Source: Seohaeicola_A nanhaiensis | Lineage (GTDB): Bacteria; Pseudomonadota; Alphaproteobacteria; Rhodobacterales; Rhodobacteraceae | DNA: 64,000 bases | NCBI RefSeq assembly: GCF_042654245.1 | Contig: NZ_JBHSGI010000016.1 | Location: 1-64,000 of the forward strand | Direction of reading: 5' to 3' | Shown: positions 1 through 8,783 of the stretch, piece by piece | Layout of the letters: each line of letters opens with the position of its first letter | How positions within the stretch are numbered: position 1 is the first letter of the stretch | The notes under the pieces: model-generated | What the model was told of the DNA's origin: nothing | The model's database searches: none | What the model saw: only the letters and a program-made list of their open reading frames with translations | Program-made: the position numbers and the translations under genes

Positions 1-47
1 TTTGCGTCCAAATCCCCAAATCATACTCACAGCAACACAACCAAACC

Positions 48-1265
48 TCATACCCCGTAAAGGTCGACCAATTCAGCCAACCGCCGCACCGCTGACACAG
101 CGGACCGGTGATCCTGAGAAAAGTTCAGGCGGACGCTGCTGGCCGCAAGCGGGCTGAACTCCGTGCCCGGCGTCACCGTCACCCCGGCCTGCAGCCTCAG
201 GAACGTCACGAAATCGGCCGGGCGCACCGAGAGCTCGGGCAGCCGCGGGAACAGATAGCTGCCGGCCTGCGGCGTGCGGACAAAGGCACCATCGATCCCG
301 CGCAGCACCGTCAGCAGATCGTCGCGGATGGCCTGGTGCCGGCGGATGCGATCCGCCAGCCAGCCCTCGGGTTCGGCGAACCAGCCGCGCAGAACGGCCT
401 GGCTGTAGCCCGGCGCGCGCAGGCTGACGATGGCCTGGAGCTTTTCCATCCGTGTGATGACCGCGGGCGAGCCAAAGGCGACGCCCAGGCGATACCCTGA
501 GAGCGACTCTGTCTTCGACGGGCCCATGATGGTCACGACGTTGTCGGCGTCGATATCGGCGGCACGCAGGTGGGTGTATTCGGCACCGCTGTAGCGCAGA
601 CGCGAATAGAGCTGGTCCACGATGACGGTTACGCCATAGCGGGCCGCAAGTGCGGCGATTTGGGCGATTTCGTCGGGCGAATAGACGACGCCGGCCGGGT
701 TGTTCGGGTTGGAGAAGAGGAAGGTGCGGGCGCCGGCTTTGAAGGCGGCTTCGAGCGCGTCGAGATCGAGCCCGGCGCCGTGATCGTCGGCGTTTACATA
801 ATCCATCTCAACGGGGATCATCTCGCCTTCGAAAAACTCGACAAGCTTGCGGTTGGCGAAATAGTCGGGCTGGACGATGGCGACCTTGTCGCCCCGGGTT
901 ACGGTGGCGGCGATGGCGAGGAACAGCGCGCCCTGCGTGCCGGGGGTGATGATCAGGCCGTCGCGGGCATCGACCGGCGCGCCTGTGAAGCCGGCAAGGC
1001 GGGGGGCGATCAGCTCGCGAATGCCGATATCGCCGCGGTATTCGGTATAGGCCTGCGATCCGCCCTGCGCGACCCCGGCTGCAAAGAGATCGAAGGCGCC
1101 GGGGGTTGGCGCGTGGGCATCAACGTCGCCGTGCGAGAAATCCACCGGACGGCCCGGGAGCGGGTCGCCGCGCATCTGTGCGGCGAGATCGCCGGTACCC
1201 TGCCGCACCTCCTGGCCGGGGGCGTTGTCGGTGGCCAGTTTGCGGAATTTCGCTTCGATCGTCAT
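48..1265 (-). CDS. PLP-dependent class I/II aminotransferase
   Basis: A 405-residue fold-type I aminotransferase. The motif SNPNNPAG, followed by a conserved Asp-x-x-Tyr segment (VDQLYSRLRY), and the lysine in GPSKTESLSGYRLG (K251), which should form the Schiff base with pyridoxal phosphate, are all present. The length is normal for the aspartate/aromatic/alanine aminotransferase superfamily. It would transfer an amino group between an amino acid and a 2-oxo acid in the cytoplasm. The substrate cannot be read from sequence. It stands alone at the window edge, with its stop 47 bases from the end, and is separated from the helicase gene by about 95 bases. The start is an ATG at 1265. Confidence 0.85.
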   Translation of the reverse strand: MTIEAKFRKLATDNAPGQEVRQGTGDLAAQMRGDPLPGRPVDFSHGDVDAHAPTPGAFDLFAAGVAQGGSQAYTEYRGDIGIRELIAPRLAGFTGAPVDARDGLIITPGTQGALFLAIAATVTRGDKVAIVQPDYFANRKLVEFFEGEMIPVEMDYVNADDHGAGLDLDALEAAFKAGARTFLFSNPNNPAGVVYSPDEIAQIAALAARYGVTVIVDQLYSRLRYSGAEYTHLRAADIDADNVVTIMGPSKTESLSGYRLGVAFGSPAVITRMEKLQAIVSLRAPGYSQAVLRGWFAEPEGWLADRIRRHQAIRDDLLTVLRGIDGAFVRTPQAGSYLFPRLPELSVRPADFVTFLRLQAGVTVTPGTEFSPLAASSVRLNFSQDHRSAVSAVRRLAELVDLYGV

Positions 1266-1360
1266 CGCAACCTCACATCCGGGGCCGGCGGGCGCCGGCG
1301 TTTGGGCGCACCCTAGAGCAAGATCGGCGGCCCGGTCATCCTGGTTTTGTCAGCCCAGCG

Positions 1361-3280
1361 TCACTTGGGCGTGCGGGGCTTCCGTGGCGGAGCGGTCCCC
1401 GCGGCCCTGGCCTGCTGCCGGGCGCGGTTCTTCTTGCTGGAGGGTTTGCCCACCGCAGGCTTGGGGCCACGCGGGGCGTCCGGATCGCGCCGGGGCTTTC
1501 GGGGTTTGCCGATCTCGGCTTTCGCCGGTTCGGCCGAGGCCTGAGCCCTGGCGCTGGCCTTGGCCGGCGCCGCCTTCGGCGAGGGTTTCGGTTTCTTCGG
1601 CCGCGGCGCGGGCGCATCGTTCCAGTCGATGGGCGTCGCGTCGGGCGCCGGGCGCTTGGCCTTTGCGGACGTGGGCGGACGGCGGTTCTGTTCGAAGGAC
1701 GGGGCAGTGTCCAGCCGGGTGAGCGCAGCACCTTCCAGTGACATCTTCGGGCCTATGGCGTCGAGGAAACCCTCCACGGCGTCCTTGCGGATTTCGACCA
1801 ACGCGGCTGTGTCCTGAATGCGGATGGCGCCGACATCTTCGCGGGAGATCTTCCCGAGCTTGCACAGCATCGGCAGGATGCGGCCCGGATCGGCGCCGGT
1901 GGCGCGCCCGCCGTCAATCGAGAACCAGACGCTGGGCCCGAATGCGGGGCGCGGCGGTGGCGGGGCGGAGGGGTCGGACAGCTCTTCGGGGGCGGAGCGG
2001 CGGTCGCGGTAGAGCCGGACATAGGCGGCGGCAAGTTGCCGGGCCGTGAACATGCCGGTCAGCTGGTCGACCGTGGCTTGGTGGGACTCTTCGATCTCGG
2101 ACGTCCAGTCGGAACTGGCCATCATCCGCGCGTCGTCCTGGGCGGTGACTTCTTCGGCCGAGGGCGCCTCGGCCCATTCGGCGCGCAGCTTGGCCCAGCC
2201 GAGCAGACGCTCGGCCTTCTTGCGGGCGGCGGGCGGGACGATCAGCACGCTGACCCCCTTGCGCCCGGCGCGGCCGGTGCGCCCGGAGCGGTGCAGCAGG
2301 GTGTCCTGGTTGCTGGGTAACTCGGCGTGGATGACGAGCTCAAGGTTGGGCAGGTCGATGCCGCGCGCGGCCACATCGGTTGCAACGCAGACCCGGGCGC
2401 GGCCGTCGCGCATGGCCTGCAGGGCATGGGTGCGTTCGCTCTGGGACAGCTCTCCCGACAGCGCGACCACCGAGAAGCCGCGATTGGACAGGCGGGTGGT
2501 CAGCCGGTTCACCACGGCGCGGGTGTTGCAGAAGACGATGGCATTGGGCGCCTCGTAATAGCGCAGGACGTTGATGATCGCATTCTCGGCATCCCGGGCC
2601 GACACGTTCAGGGCGCGATAGTCGATGTCGGCATGCTGGGAGGTGCCGGAGGTGGCAGAGATGCGCACCGCGTCGGTCTGATAATTCGTGGCCAGTTTGG
2701 CGATGGCGGCGGGCACGGTGGCGGAAAACAGCAGGGTCTGACGTTCCGCGGGCGATTGGTCGAGGATGAATTCGAGGTCCTCGCGGAAGCCGAGGTCGAG
2801 CATCTCGTCGGCTTCGTCCAGCACCACGGCGCGCAGGGCGGTCAGGTCGATCGAGCCACGCATGATGTGGTCGCGCAGGCGACCCGGGGTGGCGACCACG
2901 ATGTGTGCGCCGCGTTCCAGCGCGCGGCGCTCGTCGCGCATGTCCATCCCGCCGACGGTCGACGCGAGTTGCGCGCCAGCATGTTCGAAGAGCCAGGCCA
3001 GCTCGCGCTTGACCTGCAGCGCCAGTTCGCGGGTCGGTGCGATCACCAGCGCCAGCGGCGCGCCGGCGGGTTCGAAGACCTCGGCCTCGCCAAACAGGCG
3101 CGGCGCAATGGCAAGGCCGAAGCCCAGCGTCTTGCCCGAGCCGGTCTGTGCGGACACCAGCATGTCGCGGCCGGTCAGTTCCGGGTTGGAGACCGCCTCC
3201 TGAACCGACGTCAGGGTCGTATAGCCTTTGGCTTCGAGGGCCTTTGCGAGTGCCTGTTTCACGTCAGATCCACTTTTCAC
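1361..3280 (-). CDS. DEAD-box ATP-dependent RNA helicase with DbpA-type RNA-binding domain
   Basis: A 639-residue RNA helicase. The helicase core lies in about residues 10-370: AQTGSGKT (Walker A), PTREL, DEADEML (motif II), SAT, and HRSGRTGRAG (motif VI). About residues 440-530 match a DbpA-like RNA-binding fold (SVWFSIDGG and following). The last 110 residues are a low-complexity basic tail rich in Lys, Arg, Pro and Ala. This architecture fits the DeaD/CsdA group, which unwinds structured RNA during ribosome assembly and cold adaptation. The role here is inferred from the family. It is transcribed singly; no cold-shock leader could be identified. Confidence 0.92.
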   Translation of the reverse strand: MKSGSDVKQALAKALEAKGYTTLTSVQEAVSNPELTGRDMLVSAQTGSGKTLGFGLAIAPRLFGEAEVFEPAGAPLALVIAPTRELALQVKRELAWLFEHAGAQLASTVGGMDMRDERRALERGAHIVVATPGRLRDHIMRGSIDLTALRAVVLDEADEMLDLGFREDLEFILDQSPAERQTLLFSATVPAAIAKLATNYQTDAVRISATSGTSQHADIDYRALNVSARDAENAIINVLRYYEAPNAIVFCNTRAVVNRLTTRLSNRGFSVVALSGELSQSERTHALQAMRDGRARVCVATDVAARGIDLPNLELVIHAELPSNQDTLLHRSGRTGRAGRKGVSVLIVPPAARKKAERLLGWAKLRAEWAEAPSAEEVTAQDDARMMASSDWTSEIEESHQATVDQLTGMFTARQLAAAYVRLYRDRRSAPEELSDPSAPPPPRPAFGPSVWFSIDGGRATGADPGRILPMLCKLGKISREDVGAIRIQDTAALVEIRKDAVEGFLDAIGPKMSLEGAALTRLDTAPSFEQNRRPPTSAKAKRPAPDATPIDWNDAPAPRPKKPKPSPKAAPAKASARAQASAEPAKAEIGKPRKPRRDPDAPRGPKPAVGKPSSKKNRARQQARAAGTAPPRKPRTPK

Positions 3281-3408
3281 ATGCTGGGGGTGCCGGGGCA
3301 GACGCCACGGGCCGACAAGGGCATCGCCCTATCCGGTAAGGGCGCCCGTGTATAGGGCATGCGGAACCGGCCGGCGAATTCCCGGCCGTTCCTCACGATT
3401 TCGCCGCG

Positions 3409-3708
3409 TCACTTCTTGCGCAGGTAAGCCCAGGAGACATAGCCGCGCAGGTTTCGCGCGCGGTCTAGCGCGACGCTGCACCAGCGGGTGCTGCCGGTCT
3501 GCTGACAGCTGTTGACCCGCAGGAGGGTGCCGTTGGGCAGACCCAACACCACCTTGTAGCCGACCCCGGGGCCAGATCGCATCTTGAGCATGTCGTCGCC
3601 CTCGACGCCGAAAACCTCGAACCGGCCGAGCGAGCCGGCGGCCGCCGGTGCGGCGGCTACCGGCCCCAGAACCATTGCCGCCAGAGCGGCGAAGAGCGCC
3701 TTGCGCAT
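3409..3708 (-). CDS. Secreted SH3-domain protein
   Basis: A 99-residue protein with a Sec signal peptide (hydrophobic LFAALAAMVLGPVAAAPAAA, cleavage near residue 24), then a bacterial SH3-type module containing MRSGPGVGYKVVLGLPNGTLLRV. It also has a cysteine, and RWCSVALDRARNLRGYVSWAYL, the usual W-x-x-V...G-Y-V/W ending of SH3b domains. Such domains bind cell-wall or protein ligands in the periplasm. The ligand is unknown. A good ribosome binding site (AGGAG region in the complement of 3715-3720) supports the ATG at 3708. It forms its own short unit between the helicase and the YegP-like gene. Confidence 0.8.
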   Translation of the reverse strand: MRKALFAALAAMVLGPVAAAPAAAGSLGRFEVFGVEGDDMLKMRSGPGVGYKVVLGLPNGTLLRVNSCQQTGSTRWCSVALDRARNLRGYVSWAYLRKK

Positions 3709-3793
3709 CGGTTTCTCCTGCGTGGTATCCTGGCCGCCGTTCTAATCGAGCGGCCGGGGGAAGGGAACCGGATCCGGGCGCTTGGGGGTGCGT

Positions 3794-4129
3794 TCAGGAC
3801 GTCTGGTCGTCCAGCGCGGCGTCGGGCGCGTTCTTCTTGACCGACTCGATGCCGTTGTCGCGCGCCGAGGTGCTGGAATAGGTTTCGCTGGTGCCGATCA
3901 CCTGGCCATTTGTGGCCTTCAGGTTGAACATCGGCTTGCCCGAGGAGCTGTCCTTGCGCTCATAGCGCTCGTCCGTGGGGGCGTTCTTGCGCACGGACTC
4001 GATGCCGTTCATCGCGCTGGCCTTCTGCTTGTAGCTTTCGCTGGCAAGGATGACCTCGCCATTGCCGGCCTTCAGGCGGAAGCGGAATTCGCCCGCCTTG
4101 TCGGTGTAGAGTTCGAATTTGCCTGCCAT
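3794..4129 (-). CDS. YegP-like DUF1508 protein (tandem domain)
   Basis: A 111-residue cytoplasmic protein built of two copies of the DUF1508 unit: FELYTDKAGEFRFRLKAGNGEVI...NGIESVRKNAP, then FNLKATNGQVIGTSETY...NGIESVKKNAP. E. coli YegP has the same duplicated arrangement. The function of the family is unknown. I place the start at 4129 because a strong GGAGG lies a few bases upstream in the complement and homology begins at MAGKFELY. A longer reading from 4201 would add a basic extension with no support. It is divergent from phnD. Confidence 0.85.
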   Translation of the reverse strand: MAGKFELYTDKAGEFRFRLKAGNGEVILASESYKQKASAMNGIESVRKNAPTDERYERKDSSSGKPMFNLKATNGQVIGTSETYSSTSARDNGIESVKKNAPDAALDDQTS

Positions 4130-4250
4130 TCGCGATTTCCTCCGAGAGTTACTTGCCAATGGCCGCGATTTGACGAAAAGCCGCGCGGTTTGGCAAGCCA
4201 TGCATTTTTCTGCGCGGCAGTGGCGTTGCCGGTTTGGGAGAGGGCAGGAC

Positions 4251-4268
4251 GCGTCATAAAACTGTTAC
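4251..4268 (+). promoter_or_regulatory. Putative Pho box (PhoB-binding site) upstream of phnD
   Basis: GCGTCATAAAACTGTTAC matches the 18-base PhoB consensus CTGTCATAWAWCTGTCAY at 15 positions and has the two 7-base half sites separated by an AT-rich spacer. It lies 60 bases before the phnD start codon, a usual position for replacing the -35 element, and phosphonate importers are classical Pho-regulon members. This is a motif match by eye, not a scored search. Confidence 0.65.
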
Positions 4269-4328
4269 AATTTCTGCTTGTGAAACCTGCCGCTGCCCGT
4301 CTAGCTTCGCCGGAGGGAGGATTCAAAA

Positions 4329-5300
4329 ATGAAAATCACGACACTTCTGTCCGGTGCCGCGCTGGCGTTCGGACTGGCCTTTGGCACTTCGGCGGCGGCA
4401 CAGGACTGCCCGCGCGGCGATCTGGACAAGCGGTTCTGCGACGCGGATGGCGATCTGCTGGCCGATACACCGACCGATCCGGCGCAGCAGATCGACCCCG
4501 ACGAACTGATCTTTGCCTATACCCCGGTCGAGGATCCGGCCGTCTACAAGACCGCCTGGTCCGATTTCCTGACCCATATGGAAAAGGCGACGGGCAAGAA
4601 GGTGATCTTTTTCCCGGTGCAGAACAACGCTGCGCAGATCGAGGCGATGCGCTCGGGCCGGTTGCATATCGCGGGGTTCAATACCGGGTCGAACCCGCTG
4701 GCGGTGAATTGCGCGGGCTTCAACCCCTTCACCATCATGGCCTCGAAGGACGGCAATTTCGGATATGAGATGGAGATCATCACCTATCCGGGTTCGGGCA
4801 TCGAGAAGATGGAAGACCTGAAGGGCAAGAAGATCGCATTTACCGCACCGACCTCGAATTCGGGCTTCAAGGCGCCATCGGCGATCCTGAAGGCGGATTA
4901 CGGTCTGGAGGCGGAGCGCGATTTCGAGCCGGTGTTCTCGGGCAAGCACGACAACTCGATCCTGGGCGTGGCCAACAAGGATTACGAGGCGGCGGCGATC
5001 GCCAATTCGGTCATGGCGCGGATGATCGAGCGGGATGTGATCAAGGCAGATCAGGTCAAGACGATCTACACGTCGCAGACCTTCCCGACCACCGGTTTCG
5101 GCGTGGTCTACAACCTCAAGCCCGAGCTCAAGGACAAGATCCGCGACGCGTTCTTCAGCTTTGAATGGGAAGGGTCGAGCCTGCAGAAGGAGTTCGAGAA
5201 ATCGAACGAGGGTCAGTTCCTGCCGATGACCTACAAGGAATTCTGGGAAGTGATCCGCAAGATCGACGCGGCAAATGGCGTCAGCTACGCCTGCGAATGA
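4329..5300 (+). CDS. phnD: Phosphonate ABC transporter, periplasmic substrate-binding protein
   Basis: A 323-residue type-2 periplasmic binding protein with a signal peptide (SGAALAFGLAFGTSAAAQ, cleavage near residue 24). It shows features of the PhnD family: ENNAAQIEAMRSGRLHIAGFNTG-like ligand-cleft segment (present as NNAAQIEAMRSGRLHIAGF), then LKGKKIAFTAPTSNSGFKAPS, the phosphonate/phosphate-binding loop, and the KDYEAAAIAN strand. It captures a phosphonate or a related phosphorus compound for the PhnCEE importer. A GGAGG lies just before the ATG. It is the first gene of phnD-phnC-phnE-phnE-HAD and follows a probable Pho box. No C-P lyase genes are in the window, so the imported compound is uncertain. 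Confidence 0.92.
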   Translation: MKITTLLSGAALAFGLAFGTSAAAQDCPRGDLDKRFCDADGDLLADTPTDPAQQIDPDELIFAYTPVEDPAVYKTAWSDFLTHMEKATGKKVIFFPVQNNAAQIEAMRSGRLHIAGFNTGSNPLAVNCAGFNPFTIMASKDGNFGYEMEIITYPGSGIEKMEDLKGKKIAFTAPTSNSGFKAPSAILKADYGLEAERDFEPVFSGKHDNSILGVANKDYEAAAIANSVMARMIERDVIKADQVKTIYTSQTFPTTGFGVVYNLKPELKDKIRDAFFSFEWEGSSLQKEFEKSNEGQFLPMTYKEFWEVIRKIDAANGVSYACE

Positions 5301-5357
5301 TCTCTGGCGGGGCGGCTGCGGCCGCCCCGACCCACATAAAACAACAAGAACAGGGAT

Positions 5358-6155
5358 ATGCGGATGCTGCGGCTGGAAAAGCTGGTCAAGACCTATCGCA
5401 CCGGCGATCAGGCGCTGAAGGCGGTCGATCTGGTGGTGCCGGAAGGCCAGGTGCTGGCGTTGATCGGGCCGTCGGGAGCGGGGAAATCGACCCTGATCCG
5501 CTGTATCAACCGGCTGGTCGAGCCGACGAGCGGCAAGGTTTGGCTGGGCGATACCGAACTGACCCACCTGTCGTCCGGCGCGCTGCGGCGCGAACGGCGG
5601 CAAATGGGGATGATCTTCCAGGAGTATGCGCTGGTCGAACGGCTGACCGTAATGGAGAACGTGCTGTCGGGGCGGCTGGGCTATGTCGGCTTCTGGCGGT
5701 CGCTGACGCGGAAATTTCCCCAGTCGGACGTGGACGAGGCCTTTCGTCTGCTGGATCGTGTGGGGCTGCTGGCGATGGCCGACAAGCGCGCGGACGAGCT
5801 GTCGGGCGGGCAGCGCCAGCGGGTAGGCATCTGCAGGGCGCTGATCCAGAACCCCAAGCTGTTGCTGGTGGACGAACCGACGGCCTCGCTTGATCCCAAG
5901 ACCAGCCGGCAGATCATGCGGCTGATCTGCGAGCTTTGCGCCGAGCGGGGGCTGGCGGCGATCATCAATATCCATGACGTGGCGTTGGCGCAGATGTTCG
6001 TGCAGCGCGTGATCGGCCTGCGCTTTGGTGCCGTCGAATTCGACGGGCCGCCCGATGCGCTGACACCGGACGTTCTGACCCGCATCTATGGCGAGGAGGA
6101 CTGGGAGGCGACGATCCGCAAGGTCGAGGACGAAGACGCCGAGGCCGCGGAATGA
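5358..6155 (+). CDS. phnC: Phosphonate ABC transporter, ATP-binding protein
   Basis: A 265-residue ABC ATPase with GPSGAGKST (Walker A), Q-loop in MIFQEYALVERLTVMENVL, LSGGQRQRVGICRAL (signature), LLLVDEPTASLDP (Walker B) and the switch histidine in NIHDVALA. The closest subfamily by eye is PhnC. It powers the importer from the cytoplasmic side. AGGGA precedes the ATG at 5358; a second ATG two codons on is also possible. Its stop overlaps the next start as ATGA, indicating translational coupling with the permease. Confidence 0.93.
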   Translation: MRMLRLEKLVKTYRTGDQALKAVDLVVPEGQVLALIGPSGAGKSTLIRCINRLVEPTSGKVWLGDTELTHLSSGALRRERRQMGMIFQEYALVERLTVMENVLSGRLGYVGFWRSLTRKFPQSDVDEAFRLLDRVGLLAMADKRADELSGGQRQRVGICRALIQNPKLLLVDEPTASLDPKTSRQIMRLICELCAERGLAAIINIHDVALAQMFVQRVIGLRFGAVEFDGPPDALTPDVLTRIYGEEDWEATIRKVEDEDAEAAE

Positions 6156-6961
6156 CCGAACTGGAAACGCTGGTCGGCCGCCCCTGGCGCAAGCCGCCCC
6201 TCATCCAGCGCGCCTGGCTGCGCTGGGTGCTGCTGGCGGGGTTTGTCGCCTATCTGGTGGCGGCCTATCTGACCATCGAGGTCAATTGGTCGCGGGTCTA
6301 CGAGGGGCTGGAGCGGGGCAAGCAGTTCGTGCTCGCCTTCATGAGCCCGGATTTCAGCCAGCGCGCGGGAGATATCTGGGATGGGATGATGGAGAGCATC
6401 ATCATCACCGTTGCCTCGACCGTGGTGGGCATCGCCATTTCGATCCCCATTGCGCTGGGTGCGGCGCGCAACGTGGCGCCGCTGCCGGTCTATCTGGTCT
6501 GCCGGGCGATCATCGCGGTCAGCCGGGCGCTGCAAGAAATCATCGTGGCGATCCTGCTGGTGGCGATCTTCGGGTTCGGACCGCTGGCCGGATTTCTGAC
6601 GCTGAGCTTTGCAACCATCGGTTTCCTGGCCAAGCTTCTGGCCGAGGATATCGAGAGCATGGACCCTTCGCAGGGCGAGGCGATCCGCGCGACCGGGGCG
6701 CGCTGGGTACAGTGGATCAACTACGGGGTGCAGCCGCAGGTGATGCCGCGCCTGATCGGCCTGTCGATGTACCGACTGGACATCAACTTTCGCGAAAGCG
6801 CGATCCTGGGACTGGTCGGGGCCGGAGGGATCGGTGCGACCCTGAACACCGCCTTTGACCGTTATGAATACGACACCGCGGCGGCGATCCTGATCCTGAT
6901 CATCGTGATCGTCATGGCGCTTGAATATCTGTCGGGCGTGATCCGGGCGAGGGTGCAATAA
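6152..6961 (+). CDS. phnE: Phosphonate ABC transporter permease, first PhnE
   Basis: A 269-residue inner-membrane permease of the binding-protein-dependent transport superfamily, with about six membrane segments. The cytoplasmic coupling loop reads EAIRATGARWVQWINYGVQPQVMPRLIG, matching the EAA motif of PhnE. It starts within the phnC stop codon (ATGA) and its stop abuts the next permease start at 6961. Two PhnE-type permeases in tandem are normal in alphaproteobacteria and should form a heterodimeric channel. Confidence 0.9.
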   Translation: MTELETLVGRPWRKPPLIQRAWLRWVLLAGFVAYLVAAYLTIEVNWSRVYEGLERGKQFVLAFMSPDFSQRAGDIWDGMMESIIITVASTVVGIAISIPIALGAARNVAPLPVYLVCRAIIAVSRALQEIIVAILLVAIFGFGPLAGFLTLSFATIGFLAKLLAEDIESMDPSQGEAIRATGARWVQWINYGVQPQVMPRLIGLSMYRLDINFRESAILGLVGAGGIGATLNTAFDRYEYDTAAAILILIIVIVMALEYLSGVIRARVQ

Positions 6962-7776
6962 TGCCGGTGAACGACAGGAACGGAGTGAAGGTCTGGCAGC
7001 GGCGCACCTCGCGCGAGAGCCTGCTGCTCTGGTGCGGCTGGCTGATCGGGGTGGCGGCCTTTGTCTGGTGCTGGCAGCAGATATCCGAGGCGACGACCTG
7101 GTTCTTCGTCTTCGATGCGCCGAATATCGCGGGCGATATCTGGCGCAGGGCGACCCCGCCCAAGTGGGAATACATCACCAAGCTTGGCAAGCCGATCTGG
7201 GATACGCTCAACATCGCCACTCTGGGGACGCTGATCTCGCTGGTCCTGGCGGTGCCGGTGGCGTTTCTCGCGGCGCGCAACACCACGCCGTCGGCCCTGT
7301 TCGTGCGGCCCATCGCCCTGCTGATCATCGTTTCGACCCGGTCGATCAACTCGCTGATCTGGGCGCTGCTGCTCATCGCGATCATCGGGCCGGGCGTGTT
7401 TGCCGGGGTAGTCGCCATCGCGATCCGGTCGATCGGCTTCTGCGCCAAGCTGCTGTATGAGGCCATCGAGGAGATCGACGCGACCCAGGTCGAGGCGATC
7501 ACCGCGACGGGGGCAAGCCGATGGCAGGTGATGGTTTATGGTATCGTGCCGCAAATCCTGCCGGCTTTCGCCGGTATCGCGGTGTTCCGCTGGGATATCA
7601 ACATCCGTGAATCGACCGTGCTGGGGCTGGTCGGCGCCGGGGGCATCGGATTGCAGCTGTCGTCCTCGCTGAACGTGCTGGCCTGGCCGCAGGTCTCGCT
7701 GATCCTGCTGGTGATCCTGTTTGCGGTGGTGATCTCGGAATGGGTCTCGGCGAAGGTGCGGGGCGCGATCATTTGA
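6961..7776 (+). CDS. phnE: Phosphonate ABC transporter permease, second PhnE
   Basis: A 271-residue permease homologous to the preceding gene: both carry a VPVAFLAARN-like segment, a VEAITATGASRWQVMVYGIVPQ coupling loop and a C-terminal NIRESTVLGLVGAGGIG motif. It has about six membrane helices and pairs with the first PhnE under PhnC. It begins at the last base of the previous gene (6961), so the two are translationally coupled. Its stop codon at 7774-7776 overlaps the probable start of the HAD gene. Confidence 0.9.
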   Translation: MPVNDRNGVKVWQRRTSRESLLLWCGWLIGVAAFVWCWQQISEATTWFFVFDAPNIAGDIWRRATPPKWEYITKLGKPIWDTLNIATLGTLISLVLAVPVAFLAARNTTPSALFVRPIALLIIVSTRSINSLIWALLLIAIIGPGVFAGVVAIAIRSIGFCAKLLYEAIEEIDATQVEAITATGASRWQVMVYGIVPQILPAFAGIAVFRWDINIRESTVLGLVGAGGIGLQLSSSLNVLAWPQVSLILLVILFAVVISEWVSAKVRGAII

Positions 7777-8666
7777 AGCTGGAACCGGCTTTTGCCGCCT
7801 ATGAGGGCGTGCGCCATCGCCTGCCGGCGGGCGGCCGGTCCGGAGCCTGCGAGGCGCTTCCGGATCTCGACGCGCTGGCGGACCGGATGGATGTCTTCCT
7901 GCTGGACGCCTTCGGAGTGCTGAACATCGGCGAGACGGCGATCCCGGGGGTGCCCGAGCGCATCGCCGGATTGCAGGCGGCAGGCAAGCGCGTGCTCGTG
8001 GTGTCGAATGCGGCCGGCTATCCCCATGCCACGCTGATGGAGAAATACATCCGGCTGGGTTACGACTTCGCGCCCGAGGATGTGATCACCAGCCGCAAGG
8101 CGCTGCTGGCCGGGCTGCGCGATCGCGGGGCGCAGCGCTGGGGCGTGATGGCCACCGAGTCGCTGGGGCGCGGCGATCTGGAGGGGCTGGACCTGACCTA
8201 TCTGGCCGAGGATCGCGCCGCCTATGATGCTGCCGAGGGGTTCCTGATGATCGGTGCTGCGGTCTGGACCGAGGCGCGGCAGGCCTTGCTGGTCGAGACG
8301 CTGAAGGCCAACCCGCGGCCCGTGCTGGTGGGCAATCCCGATATCGTTGCTCCGCGCGAGACCGGGTTCAGCGCCGAACCGGGCCATTTCGCGCATCGGC
8401 TGGCGGATGAGACCGGCGTCGCGCCGGAATTCTTCGGCAAGCCCTTCGGTAATATCTTCGACCTGGCCTTCGCTCGTCTGGGCGAGGTCGACAAGGACCG
8501 CACGGTGATGGTCGGCGACAGCCTGCACACCGATATTCTGGGCGGGGAGACGGCGGGTGTCCGCACGGCCCTCATTGCGGGTTGGGGGTTCTTCGCAGGG
8601 GGAGACGCGGGCGCCGCGATCCGCGCTGCTGGAATTTATCCGGATTACATCCTGAATCGGCCCTGA
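7773..8666 (+). CDS. HAD-IIA superfamily hydrolase (TIGR01459-like)
   Basis: A roughly 297-residue HAD-fold protein. Motif I is LLDAFGVLNIGE, with the nucleophile Asp but Phe at the usual acid/base Asp, as is common in this HAD-IIA branch. VVSNAAGYPHA is motif II, and VGDSLHTDILGGETAGVRTALI is motif IV. The class includes pyridoxal phosphatase and phosphoglycolate phosphatase relatives; the substrate is unknown. I place the start at TTG 7773, overlapping the phnE stop as TTGA; an ATG at 7740 would need a long overlap with phnE. Being the fifth gene of the phn unit suggests removal of phosphate from an organophosphorus compound, which is an inference. Confidence 0.82.
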   Translation: MKLEPAFAAYEGVRHRLPAGGRSGACEALPDLDALADRMDVFLLDAFGVLNIGETAIPGVPERIAGLQAAGKRVLVVSNAAGYPHATLMEKYIRLGYDFAPEDVITSRKALLAGLRDRGAQRWGVMATESLGRGDLEGLDLTYLAEDRAAYDAAEGFLMIGAAVWTEARQALLVETLKANPRPVLVGNPDIVAPRETGFSAEPGHFAHRLADETGVAPEFFGKPFGNIFDLAFARLGEVDKDRTVMVGDSLHTDILGGETAGVRTALIAGWGFFAGGDAGAAIRAAGIYPDYILNRP

Positions 8667-8695
8667 GCGCCATTGCATCCTGAGACCAGCGGGCG

Positions 8696-8723
8696 CATAT
8701 TCACTTTCAACAAATTGAATATG
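8696..8723. promoter_or_regulatory. Palindrome upstream of RND efflux genes, candidate operator
   Basis: CATATTCA and TGAATATG form a perfect 8-base inverted repeat with a 12-base spacer, in an AT-rich patch 60 bases before the adaptor start codon. The geometry is compatible with a dimeric repressor site, but no regulator gene adjoins it, so the binding protein is unknown. Confidence 0.4.
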
Positions 8724-8783
8724 TATTCGGCGGTCGTCTTATCGGGCCGCTGACGCCGCCCTGATTTGAAAAGGAGTGCCGCG

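Noticed and set aside
4329..8666. Complete phosphonate degradation cluster
   Set aside because: Only transport genes and one HAD protein are present; phnG-M (C-P lyase) and other breakdown genes are absent from the window.
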